64,000 nt of DNA from Planctomycetota bacterium (GTDB taxonomy: Bacteria; Planctomycetota; UBA1135; UBA2386): contig JACKIB010000006.1 in assembly GCA_020638695.1 (NCBI GenBank), positions 196,082-260,081 on the forward strand, written 5' to 3'. Under the pieces are notes generated by a model, which had not been told where the DNA came from, did not search any database, and was given only the letters and a program-made list of their open reading frames with translations. Both the position numbers and the translations under genes were made by a program. Below are positions 62,900 to 64,000 of this stretch, piece by piece (within the stretch, counting starts at the first letter, position 1; every line of letters begins with the position of its first letter).

Positions 62900-63928
62900 C
62901 TACGATCGGCGCCGCTCCAGCGCGTAGGTGCCCCGACCGAACGGTTGCCAGCGCCCGTCGCGCCACCACTCGAGGGTTGCGGACAAGCGGTTGCCGGCGA
63001 GCGTGTAGACCTCTCGATAGCGCCGCGTCATCCCGCCCAACTGTTCGCCCGGCACGTCGGCGAGCGTGCGGTAGGTCACTCGGTAGGTGCGTTCGATCCG
63101 TCCGTCGCCGTGCACCGTGTAGGTGCCGTCGAACACGCGGCCCTGGCCCTTGCCGTGCCCCGCGACCGCGACGAATCGGATGGTGCCGTTCGCGGGGTCG
63201 AGGAACACCAGCCCATCGAGTTGGGCTGCCTCCGGTCGACCCGCTCGGTAGCCTTCGCGCAGCCGCAAAGCCTGCCGGCCGACCGTCCAGGAGTAGTCGT
63301 GCACGATGTGCTCCTTGTCCGCTTCGGGGCTCCACGTGCCGAGCAACGGCGCAAGCCCCTCGATCGAGGCTGCGCGGGCCGCGGCCGGCTCGGCGGGTGG
63401 TGCGGAACCGCCGGCGCGCACGTAGCGCAGCGAGACCTCGCGTTGCTTGCCATCCTTCTGCCGCATCGCCAGGTAGTGCACGCAGGCGTCGCCCTCGCGG
63501 CGCAGCGTGAGACCGTGGAAGCAGATCTCGTTCTTGCGGATCCGCACCAACGGGAACGAGACGCACGCGTCCTTCGCCTCCCAACCGCGCAAGTCGGCGT
63601 GGAAGTGCTTCACCTTGTAGGTCAGCGAGCCGCCGGCCGGCTCCAGCACCAGGAGCTCGTAGAAGTCGGGCTTGCCGCCGCGGACCAAGCGAAACGTGCC
63701 GATCATCGTGCCGCCGAGTGCAGGCCCCCAGGTCTCTTCGACCTCGCCCCCGAATCCGGTGCCGCGCCATCGACCGACCAGCCACGCGACGTCATCCATG
63801 GTGGCCCTTGGCGTGGTCGAGGGTGAGTCGAGGGAGAGGGTGTTGGTGGTGAGGGGGCGCTGGGCGAATCCCGAGGTGGCCAACAGGGCGAGGATGGGGA
63901 CGGCGAAGTGCGAGAGGAGACGTGTCAT
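62900..63928 (-). CDS. exported DUF6265-like protein
   Basis: A 342-residue secreted protein with signal peptide SHFAVPILALLATSGFAQ (cut GFA|Q). The N-terminal domain has the DUF6265 pattern: DVAWLVGRWRGTGFGGEVEE, WGPALGGTMIGTFRLVRGGK, ELLVLEPAGGSLTYKVKHF and LRREGDACVHY. A second domain, LAPLLGTWSPEADKEHIVHD to RDGRWQPFGRGTY, is of the DUF1579-like lipocalin/avidin style. Possibly binds a small hydrophobic ligand; function unproven. ATG 63928 or 63940 are both possible starts. The last 72 bases of the window show nothing further. Confidence 0.8.
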   Translation of the reverse strand: MTRLLSHFAVPILALLATSGFAQRPLTTNTLSLDSPSTTPRATMDDVAWLVGRWRGTGFGGEVEETWGPALGGTMIGTFRLVRGGKPDFYELLVLEPAGGSLTYKVKHFHADLRGWEAKDACVSFPLVRIRKNEICFHGLTLRREGDACVHYLAMRQKDGKQREVSLRYVRAGGSAPPAEPAAARAASIEGLAPLLGTWSPEADKEHIVHDYSWTVGRQALRLREGYRAGRPEAAQLDGLVFLDPANGTIRFVAVAGHGKGQGRVFDGTYTVHGDGRIERTYRVTYRTLADVPGEQLGGMTRRYREVYTLAGNRLSATLEWWRDGRWQPFGRGTYALERRRS

Positions 63929-64000
63929 GGTCGGGCGCATCGTGGGAGAGCGTGGGGGAGGCACCCGGGTGCCGGGTTCCCCAACCCTCGACGTCCCGCC

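Overview
The window is very GC-rich, gene-dense bacterial DNA and most probably comes from a member of the Planctomycetota. The reasons are a 2,102-residue surface protein that opens with a LEPR-XLL-like motif, an adjacent DUF1800/DUF1501 pair, a hybrid histidine kinase next to PilZ and M50-peptidase genes, a formylglycine-generating-enzyme-like secreted protein, a VCBS-repeat protein and many lineage-specific exported proteins of unknown function. KdsA implies a Kdo-containing (Gram-negative type) envelope. No rRNA, tRNA or CRISPR array was recognised.

Layout. 0-2.5 kb: 5' part of valS, an RNase HII-like gene and a degenerate receiver protein. 2.5-9 kb: a frameshifted exported protein, a Pus10-like pseudouridine synthase coupled to a pterin carbinolamine dehydratase, then FabZ-like dehydratase, a GT-C membrane glycosyltransferase and a membrane-anchored protein on the minus strand. 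9-13.2 kb: a coupled operon of an exported protein, DUF1800 and DUF1501. 13.2-16 kb: two nearly identical exported proteins in tandem. 16-21.3 kb: an HDAC-family deacetylase, and divergently an ECF sigma / anti-sigma / CHAT-peptidase operon. 21.3-22.6 kb: a RAYT transposase gene flanked by two REP-like palindromes. 22.7-29 kb: the giant LEPR-XLL/RTX/Ig-repeat protein. 29-38.9 kb: a signalling and membrane cluster (hybrid kinase, PilZ-like protein, GAF-HlyD protein, M50-HlyD protein, HlyD adaptor, Hpt protein). 39-45 kb: VCBS protein, Ser/Thr kinase, KdsA and lipid kinase. 45-50 kb: RmlD-like and RmlC-like sugar enzymes, a TIM-barrel protein and an FGE-like protein. 50-57.5 kb: a reductase gene broken by a 188-bp mobile repeat, HD-GYP regulator, RluD-family synthase, aldolase/dehydrogenase fusion, GT2 and a DedA-like protein. 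57.5-64 kb: Fe-type SOD, exported proteins, GNAT, amidase and an ankyrin protein.

Three genome-wide habits show in this one window. Many genes start directly on the transcript: a TAnnnT box lies 6-8 bases before an ATG or GTG. Translationally coupled genes overlap as ATGA, GTGA, TAATG and, apparently, CTGA. Ten predicted Sec-exported proteins carry Gln immediately after the predicted signal-peptidase site. A roughly 190-bp dispersed repeat occurs three times between 50 and 54 kb; one copy sits in a gene with a 5-bp target duplication, so it has been mobile.
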